In this document: in pieces, positions 35,981 through 44,593 of the stretch
Layout of the letters: every line of letters starts with the position of its first letter
Numbering within the stretch: position 1 is the first letter of the stretch
Program-made: the position numbers and the translations under genes
NCBI GenBank assembly: GCA_023525915.1
Contig: CP026657.1
Span: 248,001 to 312,000 of the forward strand
DNA: 64,000 nt
Source of the DNA: Acetispira formosa (nom. nud.)
GTDB taxonomy: Bacteria; Desulfobacterota; Desulfarculia; Adiutricales; Adiutricaceae
Direction of reading: 5' to 3'
Notes under the pieces: model-generated
The model's input: only the letters and a program-made list of their open reading frames with translations
Database searches by the model: none
Told to the model about the DNA's origin: nothing

Positions 35981-36403
35981 TTATGGTCGCGGGGTGTTCA
36001 TTCGACGGCTCCAGGCATATTCTTTGGATGTAACAAAGTCCTCCAGGCGGCGCATCCTTTTTTCCATCCTTTCAGCACGGCGGCTCAGTCCGTCCATAGC
36101 CGCTTCCGGGTCCAGCTGGGCTTGGAGCCAGATATCACGCTCTTCCGGCGTGTTGAGCTTTTCCTGCGGAGTCGGGCTCATTATCAGGGCCGCCACCAGA
36201 TATAAAATGATGGTGGGCCAGAAAAACAGAAAAATGGTGGAGATTATTAAAATCAGGCGGACCAGGCCCACCGACCAGCCGAAGTAATCAGCCAGCCCCT
36301 TGGCCACGCCGAAGATTACTCCATCCCCGGCCCGGAACGGTCCGTAAGCTTTCAACTGGGCGATAAAGCCTCTGGCGCCTCTGTTGTCGTCATATGCGGT
36401 CAT
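35981..36403 (-). CDS. pspC: PspC domain membrane protein
   Basis: 140 aa from the ATG at 36403 (GGAGGGCAACG upstream). The PspC domain covers about 20-85: GVIFGVAKGLADYFGWSVGLVRL, here in parts GVAKGLADYFG and WSVGLVRLI, then one long membrane helix. A charged coiled-coil tail follows. PspC is the toxin-like sensor of membrane damage that binds PspA/PspB. It overlaps pspB by 14 bp. Confidence 0.9.
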   Translation of the reverse strand: MTAYDDNRGARGFIAQLKAYGPFRAGDGVIFGVAKGLADYFGWSVGLVRLILIISTIFLFFWPTIILYLVAALIMSPTPQEKLNTPEERDIWLQAQLDPEAAMDGLSRRAERMEKRMRRLEDFVTSKEYAWSRRMNTPRP

Positions 36404-36653
36404 CGTTGCCCTCCCTGTTTCCAGCCCGGCCGGAATGGTCATCGGAAGAGAGAATTATGTCTTCCAGAGCGATGAGCCTGGATTCCATGCTGTTCAGGGT
36501 CCGTTCCAGTTTGCGGGCCAGTTCCAGGGTCTGGGCCCTTTCAGTTCGGGCGTCCCCGCTGCGGAAAGCTTTCAGCGTCAGGAGAAAAAAACCGCCCCCT
36601 ATCAGAATCAGGGGCAGGCCGACTATTATTATAATGGCGGTGGCAGGTCCCAT
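36390..36653 (-). CDS. pspB: PspB-like phage shock protein
   Basis: 87 aa. One N-terminal membrane helix (5-26) with GLPLILIGGGFF, then an amphipathic coiled coil (about 38-70) with LARKLERTLNSMESRL. Size and topology fit PspB, which partners PspC in relaying envelope stress to PspA. A MITE-like element separates it from pspA by 243 bp. Confidence 0.82.
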   Translation of the reverse strand: MGPATAIIIIVGLPLILIGGGFFLLTLKAFRSGDARTERAQTLELARKLERTLNSMESRLIALEDIILSSDDHSGRAGNREGNDDRI

Positions 36654-36685
36654 ATATATGCACTCCTTGCATTTGGCGGCGATTA

Positions 36686-36826
36686 AGAACCTGCTCGTAA
36701 ATAGTGATTTTGCCCCCTGGCGTTGTTGCTCGCGTTTTTTTATGCTCGAAATATGTTGAATATCGCTGCGCTTAAAAACACTCGCCCCTGGCCAGGAAAT
36801 AAAACTCCTTATTTACGAACAGGTTC
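36686..36826. mobile_element. MITE-like element, family 2, copy 1 (inside the psp operon)
   Basis: 141 bp with terminal inverted repeats AGAACCTGCTCGTAAATA and TATTTACGAACAGGTTCT, flanked by TA on both sides. The inside shares GGCGTTGTTGCTC, ATGCTCGAAATAT and CGCTTAAAAA with the copy at 44594-44733. It separates pspA from pspB. Confidence 0.85.
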
Positions 36827-36895
36827 TATGGGCCGGAGTTTTTTGAAATATTCGGAAAAGACGCGCCGGACCCCAGCCCGGCGCATCCCGATCGG

Positions 36896-37573
36896 CTACC
36901 GGTTGGACAGTCGATCCTTAATGGCTTTGAGTTCCATATCCAGGGAGTCGTCTATCTCGCGGAAAGCTTTTTCCCTGGCCTGGGTTTCATCCGTAGCCAG
37001 CCGACGGCCGCTCAGTTCCAGTTCGGCTTCCGCCTCCAGGCGGTCCAGGCGGGAATCAAGGCGTTCCAGTTTAAGCTGGGCGTCGGTCAGGTCATAGCGT
37101 TTCATCTGGCCACTGACCTGAAGGCTCTTCTGGGCACGGTTGGCCCGGTGGGAAATGAGCTGCTCTTTTTCCCTGGCCTGACTCAGCTTGGCCTCAAGCT
37201 GCTCGATTTCACTGCGGTAGCGCTCCACCACTGAAGTCAACTCCTCATCCTGAGATTTCATCTCGGCCAGAACTTCCTCAATGGTTCTTTTTTCCAGCAA
37301 AGCTTCGCGGGCCAGATCGTCCCGGCCCTTGGCGGCGGCCATTTCCGCCCGCTTGAGCCACATGTCTCTCTTGTCCTCAGCCTCAGCCAGGCGGCGGGCA
37401 TTTTTGGTCTGATCGGCCATGGCCTGGGCACAGGCGGCCTTGATTTCAACCTGGGTGTCTTCCATCTCGGCAATGATGAGTTTCAGCATCTTGACCGGGT
37501 TTTCAGCTTTGTCCAGCATGGAATTGATGTTGGAGCTGATGATGTCGGCGAATCTTGAAAATATGGAGGGCAT
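36896..37573 (-). CDS. pspA: PspA/IM30 family phage shock protein
   Basis: 225 aa, normal length. Almost entirely coiled coil, with an N-terminal amphipathic helix (FSRFADIISSNINSMLDKAE) that binds stressed membranes. PspA forms ESCRT-III-like rings and also inhibits PspF in the classical system. GGAAGAGAT precedes the ATG. It is read from a near-perfect sigma54 promoter at 37637-37652. pspF itself is not in the window. Confidence 0.94.
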   Translation of the reverse strand: MPSIFSRFADIISSNINSMLDKAENPVKMLKLIIAEMEDTQVEIKAACAQAMADQTKNARRLAEAEDKRDMWLKRAEMAAAKGRDDLAREALLEKRTIEEVLAEMKSQDEELTSVVERYRSEIEQLEAKLSQAREKEQLISHRANRAQKSLQVSGQMKRYDLTDAQLKLERLDSRLDRLEAEAELELSGRRLATDETQAREKAFREIDDSLDMELKAIKDRLSNR

Positions 37574-37636
37574 ATCTCTTCCTTTCTATTCAATGGTTGG
37601 GGTTGATGGCTTCAAGTTTGTGTCGTGGATATACTT

Positions 37637-37652
37637 TGCAAAGGACGGGCCA
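37637..37652 (-). promoter_or_regulatory. Sigma54 promoter of pspA
   Basis: Minus-strand TGGCCCGTCCTTTGCA matches TGGCACG-N4-TTGCA at all positions but one, with correct GG/GC spacing. The start would be about 50 nt before the pspA ATG. Confidence 0.85.
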
Positions 37653-37753
37653 AATTGCTTAAAATAGGTATTTCTGGATAATTAGTTGATTATATGATAT
37701 TTATATAATGCTGATGACGACAGGGGCCTAGGTCTATTATTTGCCTGGGACAT

Positions 37754-37776
37754 ATTTGGCTATATGATAGCCAAAT
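37754..37776. promoter_or_regulatory. Candidate PspF enhancer site
   Basis: Perfect inverted repeat ATTTGGCTAT, ATG, ATAGCCAAAT about 130-150 bp upstream of the pspA start, a fitting distance for a sigma54 activator site. Confidence 0.5.
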
Positions 37777-37802
37777 AGACCATAATGTGGTTTTTGACGC
37801 AT

Positions 37803-37830
37803 TTGACATTCCTGCCGCTTTTGCTAAACT
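37803..37830 (+). promoter_or_regulatory. Sigma70 promoter of the metalloprotease-like gene
   Basis: TTGACA, 16 bp, TAAACT, about 20 bp before the GGAG ribosome binding site of the gene at 37857. Confidence 0.55.
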
Positions 37831-37856
37831 TAGCCTGATTTGTGCGGAGTAACATC

Positions 37857-38381
37857 ATGGGCACTGCCGGGCAGAAAATATTTGATGCTGAGCAAGTAAT
37901 CATTCTGGACAGAGCCTGGGTTCTGGCCAGTTCGCTGGTGGCTGATGATTTCAGGCTCGATTTTGACGATATCCATTCATGGCCTGTGGACATAAGGCGA
38001 TACCCTGAACTGCGGCCGGAAGAAATGACTGAGGGTGTTTTCGCCCAGCTTTTTCGCTATCTCCGCCCCGGCCCGGTGGTGGTGGGCGGGCTGCCGGACT
38101 ATTATAGAATATGCCTCTATGACCCGGCTATCCTGAAAGCCCTGGAAAATGAGCCGGGGCTGGCCTTGGAGCCTCTTCTGACCTACATCCTGACTCATGA
38201 GTTCATCCATGTGGCCCGCTTCGCCAGATTCATGGAGATTTTTGACTCGGGCCGGGAAGCCCGCCGGATGGAGGAGGAAGTTGTGCACAAGGAAACATTC
38301 CGGCTTCTAAAAGGCGGCCGGATGCCCGGCCTTGACCTTGTTCTTGATTTATATAAAAACCATCGTCTGCCAGTAGACTAG
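37857..38381 (+). CDS. Hypothetical protein with a zinc-metalloprotease-like HExxH motif
   Basis: 174 aa from the ATG at 37857 (GGAG 7 nt upstream). THEFIHVARF (about residues 118-127) has the HExxH arrangement of zincins, and a downstream Glu-rich helix (EEEVVHKE) could supply the third ligand. No signal peptide. The family is not one I recognise by name. It is divergent from pspA, separated only by regulatory sites, which hints at a shared stress role, by inference. Confidence 0.65.
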   Translation: MGTAGQKIFDAEQVIILDRAWVLASSLVADDFRLDFDDIHSWPVDIRRYPELRPEEMTEGVFAQLFRYLRPGPVVVGGLPDYYRICLYDPAILKALENEPGLALEPLLTYILTHEFIHVARFARFMEIFDSGREARRMEEEVVHKETFRLLKGGRMPGLDLVLDLYKNHRLPVD

Positions 38382-38385
38382 TGCG

Positions 38386-38490
38386 TGGCCCGCACCGGGC
38401 TATGTCTAGGTTGGCTTTTCCCGTAATAGTAAATACGACGGCTGTCATCGTATTAAGAGCGGTACCCCCTCGCCTATTGCGAAGATTTAC
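38386..38490 (-). repeat. 90 bp conserved intergenic element, copy 2
   Basis: Minus strand: GGGGGTACCGCTCTTAATAC, GATGACAGCCGTC, TACTATTACGGGAAAAGCC, a CTAGACATAG mini-hairpin and GGTGCGGGCCACGC. The last block is shared exactly with copy 3. Lies between the metalloprotease-like gene and atpZ, antisense to both. Confidence 0.75.
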
Positions 38491-38524
38491 CGTGCGAGTC
38501 GGCCGGATTAGTACAGGAGGGAAT

Positions 38525-38878
38525 ATGAGCGATATTGAAAAGCGTCCTCCGAAAGATGAAGAGCCGCCTCCGCTGCCGGAGGCTCCCAAGTTCCATTGGC
38601 TGAAAAAAGCTTTTGGCGAAGGTGAAGCTCAGATGATGGCCCAGGCTTCGGCTGTGGGCATATCTTTCGCGGTGTCAATTGTTTTGGGGCTGGCCCTTGG
38701 CTGGTGGCTGGATAAAAAATTGGGCACCGCCCCCTGGCTTTTGCTATTATGCCTGATGCTGGGCATTGCGGCGGGCTTTAAAAATCTGTTCACAGTTTCA
38801 GCCAGACTTGAAAAAGCCAGCCAGAAAGCGGCGGAAGAGAAAAAACGCCAAAACGATGCCTGGAGGCAGCAATTCTAA
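38525..38878 (+). CDS. atpZ: AtpZ/AtpI family F-ATPase accessory protein
   Basis: 117 aa. A Pro-rich N-terminus precedes two membrane helices with the glycine-rich ALGWWLDKKLG turn between them, the AtpZ (AtpQ-like) pattern. AtpZ forms a membrane complex with AtpI that helps assemble the c-ring and handle Mg2+. CAGGAGGG before the ATG fixes the start. The last codons (Phe, stop) come from the left inverted repeat of a MITE, so the natural C-terminus was altered. Confidence 0.85.
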   Translation: MSDIEKRPPKDEEPPPLPEAPKFHWLKKAFGEGEAQMMAQASAVGISFAVSIVLGLALGWWLDKKLGTAPWLLLLCLMLGIAAGFKNLFTVSARLEKASQKAAEEKKRQNDAWRQQF

Positions 38879-39037
38879 TTATGACCGACGCCGCCGCATA
38901 AAGCCGGGGTCGAGCGTAGCGAGACGGAGCGAGAGGCGACTAGTTTTGACGGAAAAATAGCCGCTTGCGAAACAAAAACCACGCTTTTTGTGTAGCTACG
39001 AGTCGTAAGTTTAGGAAAAAGCCATAATTAGAATAGC
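38868..39037. mobile_element. MITE-like element, family 1, copy 2 (between atpZ and atpI)
   Basis: Perfect 12 bp terminal repeats ATTCTAATTATG / CATAATTAGAAT, extended by CAGC and AGCTA. Flanked by GCCTGGAGG (38859-38867) and GCCTGGATG (39038-39046), a 9 bp target duplication with one difference. The interior is ~90% identical to copy 1. Confidence 0.85.
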
Positions 39038-39072
39038 TAGCCTGGATGCCCGGAAAAGATAAGGATTAGCCA

Positions 39073-39510
39073 GTGACCGATGAAAATACCGCCGGGCAGG
39101 CGGAGTTAACCACATCAGAGGCGCGGCGGCAGAGTGAAAACCTCCTGGCCGCTGCCGGACGGGTGCGTTGGTGCGCCCGGTTGGCCGCCTTGGCGGTAAT
39201 CGCGGCCGGTCTGGTCATGGGCGGACCGTCATGGGCCCTGGGCGCTGTTCTGGGCGGCCTGGTGGTTGAAATAAACCTTGGCCTCCTGACCCGTCTCATC
39301 AGGCGGGCCGCCGAGTGGCGCGGCCCCAGCCTGGGGCCGACCCTGATGCGTTTCTACCTGACTTTCGGGGCCACAATAATCGTCTGCGTCCTGATTATCC
39401 GCAATCATTGGGGCCACCCGCTGGGGTTCCTGGGGGGGCTGTTATCTTTTTTTGTCGGGCTGGTTCTGGCCTTGATCAGCATGGCCGTCCGCCCGCTCCA
39501 GGATAAGTGA
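39073..39510 (+). CDS. atpI: ATP synthase subunit I
   Basis: 145 aa with a GTG start (AAGGA about 8 nt upstream). Four hydrophobic segments; GAVLGGLVVEINLGLLTRLI is the ATP-synt_I pattern. AtpI helps c-ring assembly. In deltaproteobacteria atpZ-atpI usually leads into atpB-atpE; here miaA follows after 1 bp, and the F1 genes lie 22 kb away on the other strand, so the F-ATPase genes are dispersed. Confidence 0.85.
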   Translation: MTDENTAGQAELTTSEARRQSENLLAAAGRVRWCARLAALAVIAAGLVMGGPSWALGAVLGGLVVEINLGLLTRLIRRAAEWRGPSLGPTLMRFYLTFGATIIVCVLIIRNHWGHPLGFLGGLLSFFVGLVLALISMAVRPLQDK

Positions 39511-39511
39511 C

Positions 39512-40432
39512 ATGTCTCAGGCCAGGCTGGCTATCATAACCGGCCCTACCGGGGCTGGCAAAAGCGATCTGGCTGTCCAGGCCGCCGCGATTCTGGGCGG
39601 CGAGATCATCAATGCCGACAGCCTGGCCCTCTATCGCGGCTTCAACATCGGCACGGCCAAACCGGGCCCGGCTGATCTTGAGCGGGTGCCTCACCATCTG
39701 ATAGATGTGCTTGAGCCGGAGCAATCTTATGACGCGGCGGCTTTCCTCCGGGCGGCCCGGCCGATTGCTGAGACGCTGTGGGCCTCCGGCCGCCCGCCGC
39801 TGGCCGTGGGCGGGACCGGGTTTTACCTCCGCAGCCTCACGTCGGGCCTCTTTGAGGGGCCGGGCCGCGATGAGGCTTTTCGGGCGCGTCTGGCTGAAGA
39901 GGCCTCTTCCGGTGTCAACCTCCATGCCCGTCTGGTTGAGGTGGACCCGGAGACGGCCGCCCGGCTGGCTCCGGCCGACCGGGTGCGGATTGAAAGGGCG
40001 CTGGAAGTCTATTATCTCAGCGGACGCACCATCTCCCAGTGGCAGAATGAACATGGTCTGGCGGAAAAGCCGTTTGAGAAAACCCTGGCCATAGTCATTG
40101 ACCGCCGCGCTGACGAAATGGAAACCCGGCTGGAGGAGCGGACCCGAAAAATGTTCACGTCCGGGTTGGCGAAAGAGGTTGAAGATTTATTGCGCCAAGG
40201 CTGGTCACCGGAGTTGAAACCCTTTAAATCAATTGGCTATAAGGAAACTGTCGGTTACCTGAATGGTGAATACAGCCTTGAAGAAGCCATAACCAGAACC
40301 TTCATCGCCACCCGGCGGCTGGCCAAGCGCCAGCGAACCTGGTTCCGGGGGCAGATGCCAGAAGCCCTGTGGTTTCACCCTGACCAGTTTGACGAAATAT
40401 TGCATCAGCTGAAAGCTTTTTTCAAAATCTAG
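39512..40432 (+). CDS. miaA: tRNA dimethylallyltransferase
   Basis: 306 aa. Transfers a dimethylallyl group to A37 of tRNAs reading UNN codons. P-loop GPTGAGKSDLA (10-20), INADSLALYRG in place of the usual NADSMQVYRG, the DVLEPEQSYDAAAF segment, GGTGFYLRSL, and the C-terminal SIGYKE and AKRQRTWFRGQ motifs. Starts 1 bp after atpI. The next gene is 209 bp away behind a hairpin element. Confidence 0.95.
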   Translation: MSQARLAIITGPTGAGKSDLAVQAAAILGGEIINADSLALYRGFNIGTAKPGPADLERVPHHLIDVLEPEQSYDAAAFLRAARPIAETLWASGRPPLAVGGTGFYLRSLTSGLFEGPGRDEAFRARLAEEASSGVNLHARLVEVDPETAARLAPADRVRIERALEVYYLSGRTISQWQNEHGLAEKPFEKTLAIVIDRRADEMETRLEERTRKMFTSGLAKEVEDLLRQGWSPELKPFKSIGYKETVGYLNGEYSLEEAITRTFIATRRLAKRQRTWFRGQMPEALWFHPDQFDEILHQLKAFFKI

Positions 40433-40472
40433 TGCTGTGTATCGTTTAAAACTACCCCAATGGCTGTTGACC

Positions 40473-40555
40473 GCCGCCGGGAGAAATGTTTTTGCCCGGC
40501 GAGGTTCCGGGGGGCTTTAGTCACCTCGCCGGGCAAAAACATTTCTCCCGGCGGC
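40473..40555 (+). repeat. 85 bp hairpin element, copy H2
   Basis: Outer stem as in H1; inner stem CGAGGT/ACCTCG; apical TCCGGGGGGCTTTAGTC. Flanked by CAGGGCTGGAAAGTG. Located between miaA and kdsA. Confidence 0.88.
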
Positions 40556-40641
40556 TACATGGTCGGCTTCCCCCAGGGCTGGAAAGTGCGCCTGGCCCCG
40601 GCAGGTTAGGGTTTGGATTTTTATCGACTAAGGAGATAGAT

Positions 40642-41481
40642 ATGCATAAACAGGTTAAAATCGGGTCGGTAACAATAGGCGGCGGGGCTCCGCTGGCGGT
40701 AATCGCCGGTCCCTGCGTCATTGAGTCAAAGGAGCTTCTGGACGAAACGGCGGCCCGGCTGAAAGAGATATCCGAACGGCTGAATATCGGCCTGATTTTC
40801 AAATCCAGTTTCGACAAGGCCAATCGCTCCAGCCTGAAATCATTCCGGGGGCCGGGTTTTGAAGAGGGATTGCTGATGATGGCCGAGATTAAGAAGAAGT
40901 ACGGTCTGCCGGTCATCAGCGACATCCATGAGAGCTGGCAGGTCGAACCCTGCTCCAGAGTCCTGGATGCTCTTCAGATTCCCGCCTTTCTGGCCCGCCA
41001 GACCGATCTTCTGATAGCGGCGGCCAAGAGCGGCCTGCCGGTGAACGTTAAAAAAGGCCAGTTCATGGCCCCGGACGACATGGGGCAGGTGGCTGGAAAA
41101 ATGGCCGCCCAGAACGGTTTTAATGGACTGATGCTGTGCGAGCGCGGAGCCAGCTTCGGTTATCATAATCTGGTGGTGGACATGCGTTCGCTGCCGATCA
41201 TGGCCGGTTTCGGCTGGCCGGTGGTTTTTGACGCCACCCATTCGGTGCAGCTGCCTTCAGCCGGTGACGGCTGTTCCGGCGGAGACCGGCAGTTCATCGC
41301 CCCTCTGGCCCGGGCGGCCGTGGCGGCCGGAATCGACTGCCTCTTTATGGAAACCCACCCCCGCCCGGCGGAAGCACTGTGCGACGGCCCCAATCAGTGG
41401 CCGCTGGATGAGCTTGAAGATTTGCTGAAAATGCTTATCAATATAGATAAAACAGTCAGGCCTGAAAGGTGGGGGAAATGA
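40642..41481 (+). CDS. kdsA: 3-deoxy-D-manno-octulosonate 8-phosphate synthase
   Basis: 279 aa. Condenses phosphoenolpyruvate with arabinose 5-phosphate to give KDO 8-phosphate for the LPS inner core. AGPCVIES, FKSSFDKANRSS, ISDIHE, NVKKGQF, FDATHSVQLP and METHPRPAEALCDGPN are all diagnostic. AAGGAG before the ATG at 40642 sets the start; an upstream frame lies in the hairpin repeat. Overlaps kdsC by 4 bp. Confidence 0.97.
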   Translation: MHKQVKIGSVTIGGGAPLAVIAGPCVIESKELLDETAARLKEISERLNIGLIFKSSFDKANRSSLKSFRGPGFEEGLLMMAEIKKKYGLPVISDIHESWQVEPCSRVLDALQIPAFLARQTDLLIAAAKSGLPVNVKKGQFMAPDDMGQVAGKMAAQNGFNGLMLCERGASFGYHNLVVDMRSLPIMAGFGWPVVFDATHSVQLPSAGDGCSGGDRQFIAPLARAAVAAGIDCLFMETHPRPAEALCDGPNQWPLDELEDLLKMLINIDKTVRPERWGK

Positions 41482-41996
41482 AGTTGCCGGATCTGTCGGC
41501 CATCAAGATTTTAGGGCTGGATGTGGACGGAGTGCTGACCGACGGCCGGATAATCGTTCACAACGACGGCGGCGAATCCAAACATTTTCACAGCCAGGAC
41601 GGCCTGGGGTTGGCCATTCTCAAGCGCATGGGCATTGAAGCGGTGATCATCACCGGCCGGACCAGCATGATTGTGGAAATCAGGGCCAAAGACCTGGGGA
41701 TCACTGAACTCCATCAAAAGGTGGGCGAGAAGTGGCCGGTCTTTGAATCCATTTTGGCCCAGCGCGGCTTCTCTCTTCAGGAGGCCGCCTTTGCCGGTGA
41801 CGACCTGATTGACCTCCCGATCATGAGCCGGGTGGGCTTGGCCATGGCCCCGGCCAACGCCCGGCCGGAAGTCCTGGCCATAGCCCACTTTGTGTCCCAG
41901 GCCACCGGCGGCCACGGAGCGGTGCGCCAGATGGTCGAATTCATTCTCAAGGGCCAGGGCCGCTGGGATGAAGTGGTTGAATCTTATTTAAAATAA
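41478..41996 (+). CDS. kdsC: KDO 8-phosphate phosphatase
   Basis: 172 aa HAD-superfamily enzyme without a cap. Nucleophile motif LDVDGVLTDG, ITGRTS, the Lys region KVGEKW and acid motif FAGDDLIDLPIM. Removes phosphate from KDO 8-phosphate, the step after KdsA. The ATGA overlap with kdsA and GGTGGGGG upstream support the start. Confidence 0.96.
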   Translation: MKLPDLSAIKILGLDVDGVLTDGRIIVHNDGGESKHFHSQDGLGLAILKRMGIEAVIITGRTSMIVEIRAKDLGITELHQKVGEKWPVFESILAQRGFSLQEAAFAGDDLIDLPIMSRVGLAMAPANARPEVLAIAHFVSQATGGHGAVRQMVEFILKGQGRWDEVVESYLK

Positions 41997-42008
41997 ATGA
42001 GCTGCTAA

Positions 42009-43874
42009 ATGGAACGCGACGCCCGCCTGGAACAATTGAGACAAAAAGCCCTGTCCCTCCCTAATTCGCCGGGGGTCTATCTGATGAAAGACGAGAACGG
42101 TGAGGTTCTCTATGTGGGCAAGGCCAAAATTCTGCCCCGCCGCGTTTCCAGCTATTTTCAAAAAGAGCCGCCCAGCGCCCGCATCAGCCTGATGGTCTCC
42201 AGGGTGTCTGATTTTGATTTCGTGGTCACGGCCACGGAAAAGGAATCACTCATCCTGGAAAACAGCCTGATTAAGAAACACCGCCCCAAATACAATGTGG
42301 TCTTGAGGGACGACAAAACCTATCCCTCCCTGCGATTGAGCACTAATGAAGAATACCCGCGCCTGGAGGTGGTGCGCCGTCCGGCCCGCGACGGCTCCAT
42401 CATCTTCGGGCCTTTCCCGTCGGTGGGGGCCCTGCGTGATACGGTCCGCATGGCCATGCGCCTCTTTCCCCTCCGCCAGTGCCGCCGCCCGGACGTTAAA
42501 AATATCGACAGGCCCTGTCTGAATTATGAAATCGGCCGTTGCGTCGGCCCCTGCCGCCCGGAAATGACGCCCCAGGAATACCGCCAGCTGACGGATCAGG
42601 TCCGCATGTTTTTTCGCGGCAAACACAAGGAGCTTTTGGATAAAATAACGTCCGACATGCGGGCGGCCGCCGAACGCTATGACTATGAGGCGGCGGCCCG
42701 CCTGCGTGACCGGCTTAATAATGTCAAAACCACTCTGGAGCGGCAGGTGGTCGATCAGGCCGACTACCGTGATGTGGATGTGCTGGGCTTTTATCAAAAA
42801 GACGGCCTCCTGCAGGGCTCGCTCTTAATGGTGCGGTCCGGCACGGTCAGTGGATGTATGCCGCTGGAATCGTCTGGAGGAGGGGAGGCCGGAGCGGCTG
42901 AGGTTATGGTCAGTCTTCTGGGCCAGTTTTACACCGGCCATTTTGTGCCGGATGCGGTTCTGGTGCCGGAAGACATTCCTGAAGACGATCGCGAAACGCT
43001 GGAAGAATGGCTGTCCTCCCTCAAAGGCCGCACTGTGCGCATCCAGTCGCCCCAACGCGGCGACAAAACCAAACTATTGGAGATGGCCGCCAGCAACGCC
43101 AAGGCCGCCCTGGAGGACCGTTTGGGCCGCATCGGCTCAACCAGGGGCGTCATGGTGGAACTGAAAGCCAAACTGGGGCTGGACAAAATTCCCCACCGCC
43201 TGGAATGTTTCGACCTGGCCCACCTTCAGGGGCAGAACGCGGCGGCCGGTCTGGTGGTAATGGAAGACGGCGAATGGAAAAAAGCCCATTATCGCCGCTT
43301 TAAAATCAAAACGGCCAAAGGCGGCGACGATTACGGCGGCATGCGTGAGGTAGTGGCCCGCCGCTTCAGCCATGAAGAATGGCCCTGGCCGGATCTGCTC
43401 TTAATCGACGGCGGCAAGGGGCAGTTGGCCTCCACCCTGGCCGCATTTGATGATTTGGGCATAAAACCGCCCAAAGTCGCGGCCATTGCCAAAATCCGGC
43501 AGGAGGGCGACATCGACCGAATTTTTCTGCCGGGACGCAAAAATCCGGTGGATCTGAAAGCCGGATCAGCCGGGCTTCTGCTCCTGGCCCGTCTGCGGGA
43601 CGAAGCCCACCGTTATGTCGGCAGCTATCACCATCGCCTGCAAGCCAATACATTCCTGGACAGCCCTCTGTTGAAAGTGCCGGGGCTGGGACAGGTTAAG
43701 CGTCAGAAGCTTCTGGATAATTTTGGTTCATTGGAAAAATTGGCCCAGGCCTCTGATTCTGACATTCTGTCCGTCATCCATCTCACGGATGAGGGAATGG
43801 CTGAACTGCGCAAAGTGCTGGCGGATTGGAAACCGGAAGAGATTGAAGAGGCCAATCATGCGGAACAAATATGA
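42009..43874 (+). CDS. uvrC: Excinuclease ABC subunit C
   Basis: 621 aa, full length. GIY-YIG nuclease at the N-terminus (GVYLMKDENGEVLYVGKA), UVR helix pair (about 205-240) that binds UvrB, RNase-H-like nuclease with FDLAHLQGQNAAAG and LLLIDGGKGQL, and C-terminal helix-hairpin-helix VPGLGQVKRQKLL. Makes both incisions in nucleotide excision repair. Directly follows kdsC (12 bp) and overlaps the methyltransferase gene by 17 bp. Confidence 0.97.
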   Translation: MERDARLEQLRQKALSLPNSPGVYLMKDENGEVLYVGKAKILPRRVSSYFQKEPPSARISLMVSRVSDFDFVVTATEKESLILENSLIKKHRPKYNVVLRDDKTYPSLRLSTNEEYPRLEVVRRPARDGSIIFGPFPSVGALRDTVRMAMRLFPLRQCRRPDVKNIDRPCLNYEIGRCVGPCRPEMTPQEYRQLTDQVRMFFRGKHKELLDKITSDMRAAAERYDYEAAARLRDRLNNVKTTLERQVVDQADYRDVDVLGFYQKDGLLQGSLLMVRSGTVSGCMPLESSGGGEAGAAEVMVSLLGQFYTGHFVPDAVLVPEDIPEDDRETLEEWLSSLKGRTVRIQSPQRGDKTKLLEMAASNAKAALEDRLGRIGSTRGVMVELKAKLGLDKIPHRLECFDLAHLQGQNAAAGLVVMEDGEWKKAHYRRFKIKTAKGGDDYGGMREVVARRFSHEEWPWPDLLLIDGGKGQLASTLAAFDDLGIKPPKVAAIAKIRQEGDIDRIFLPGRKNPVDLKAGSAGLLLLARLRDEAHRYVGSYHHRLQANTFLDSPLLKVPGLGQVKRQKLLDNFGSLEKLAQASDSDILSVIHLTDEGMAELRKVLADWKPEEIEEANHAEQI

Positions 43875-44589
43875 TGACGATGTTTTTTTTAATAAATACA
43901 GCCAAATGGAGCGCTCACTCAAAGGCCTAACCGGGGCGGGGGAATGGGCGGCGCTAAAAGATATGCTGCCTGATTTTCAGGGCAAAAGAGTGCTGGATCT
44001 GGGTTGCGGCTTTGGCTGGCATTGCGTATATGCGGCTGAACACGGCGCGGCCAAGGTTGTCGGCGTTGACATTTCGCGGAAAATGCTGGATGAGGCGGCC
44101 CGCAAGAGCGGCGGTTTAAATATTGACTACATTAAAAAGCCGCTGGAAGAAGTTGATTATCCGGCTGATTCGTTTGATGTGGTCCTCAGTTCCCTGGCCC
44201 TTCATTACGTGGCTTCATTCGGGGCCATAGTTGAAATGGTCCATCATTGCCTCTCTGACGGCGGACAGTTTATTTTCTCAATGGAACATCCGATTTTCAC
44301 AGCTTCAGGCCCGCAGGACTGGCATTATGACGGGGCTGGCGACAAACTCCACTGGCCGGTGGACCGCTATTTTGAGGAAGGGCCGCGTGAAGCGGTTTTT
44401 CTGGGGGAAAAGGTGCTCAAGTATCACCGCACCCTGACCACTATCATCAGAGATTTGCGAAAGGCCGGATTTGAGATAGACGATCTGGTCGAGCCGCAGC
44501 CCAATGAGCGGATGTTGAAGCTGCCGGAAATGACTGACGAACTGCGGCGGCCGATGATGCTGTTAATAGCGGCCCGCAAACAGGCTTAA
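43858..44589 (+). CDS. Class I SAM-dependent methyltransferase
   Basis: 243 aa from the ATG at 43858, inside the end of uvrC. Motif I VLDLGCGFGWHCVYAAEHGA, acidic loop VVGVDISRKML, and motif IV FDVVLSSLALHYV. Family resembles small-molecule methyltransferases; substrate unknown. Translational coupling to uvrC is clear, but a DNA-repair role is not implied. Confidence 0.88.
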   Translation: MRNKYDDDVFFNKYSQMERSLKGLTGAGEWAALKDMLPDFQGKRVLDLGCGFGWHCVYAAEHGAAKVVGVDISRKMLDEAARKSGGLNIDYIKKPLEEVDYPADSFDVVLSSLALHYVASFGAIVEMVHHCLSDGGQFIFSMEHPIFTASGPQDWHYDGAGDKLHWPVDRYFEEGPREAVFLGEKVLKYHRTLTTIIRDLRKAGFEIDDLVEPQPNERMLKLPEMTDELRRPMMLLIAARKQA

Positions 44590-44593
44590 GCTA

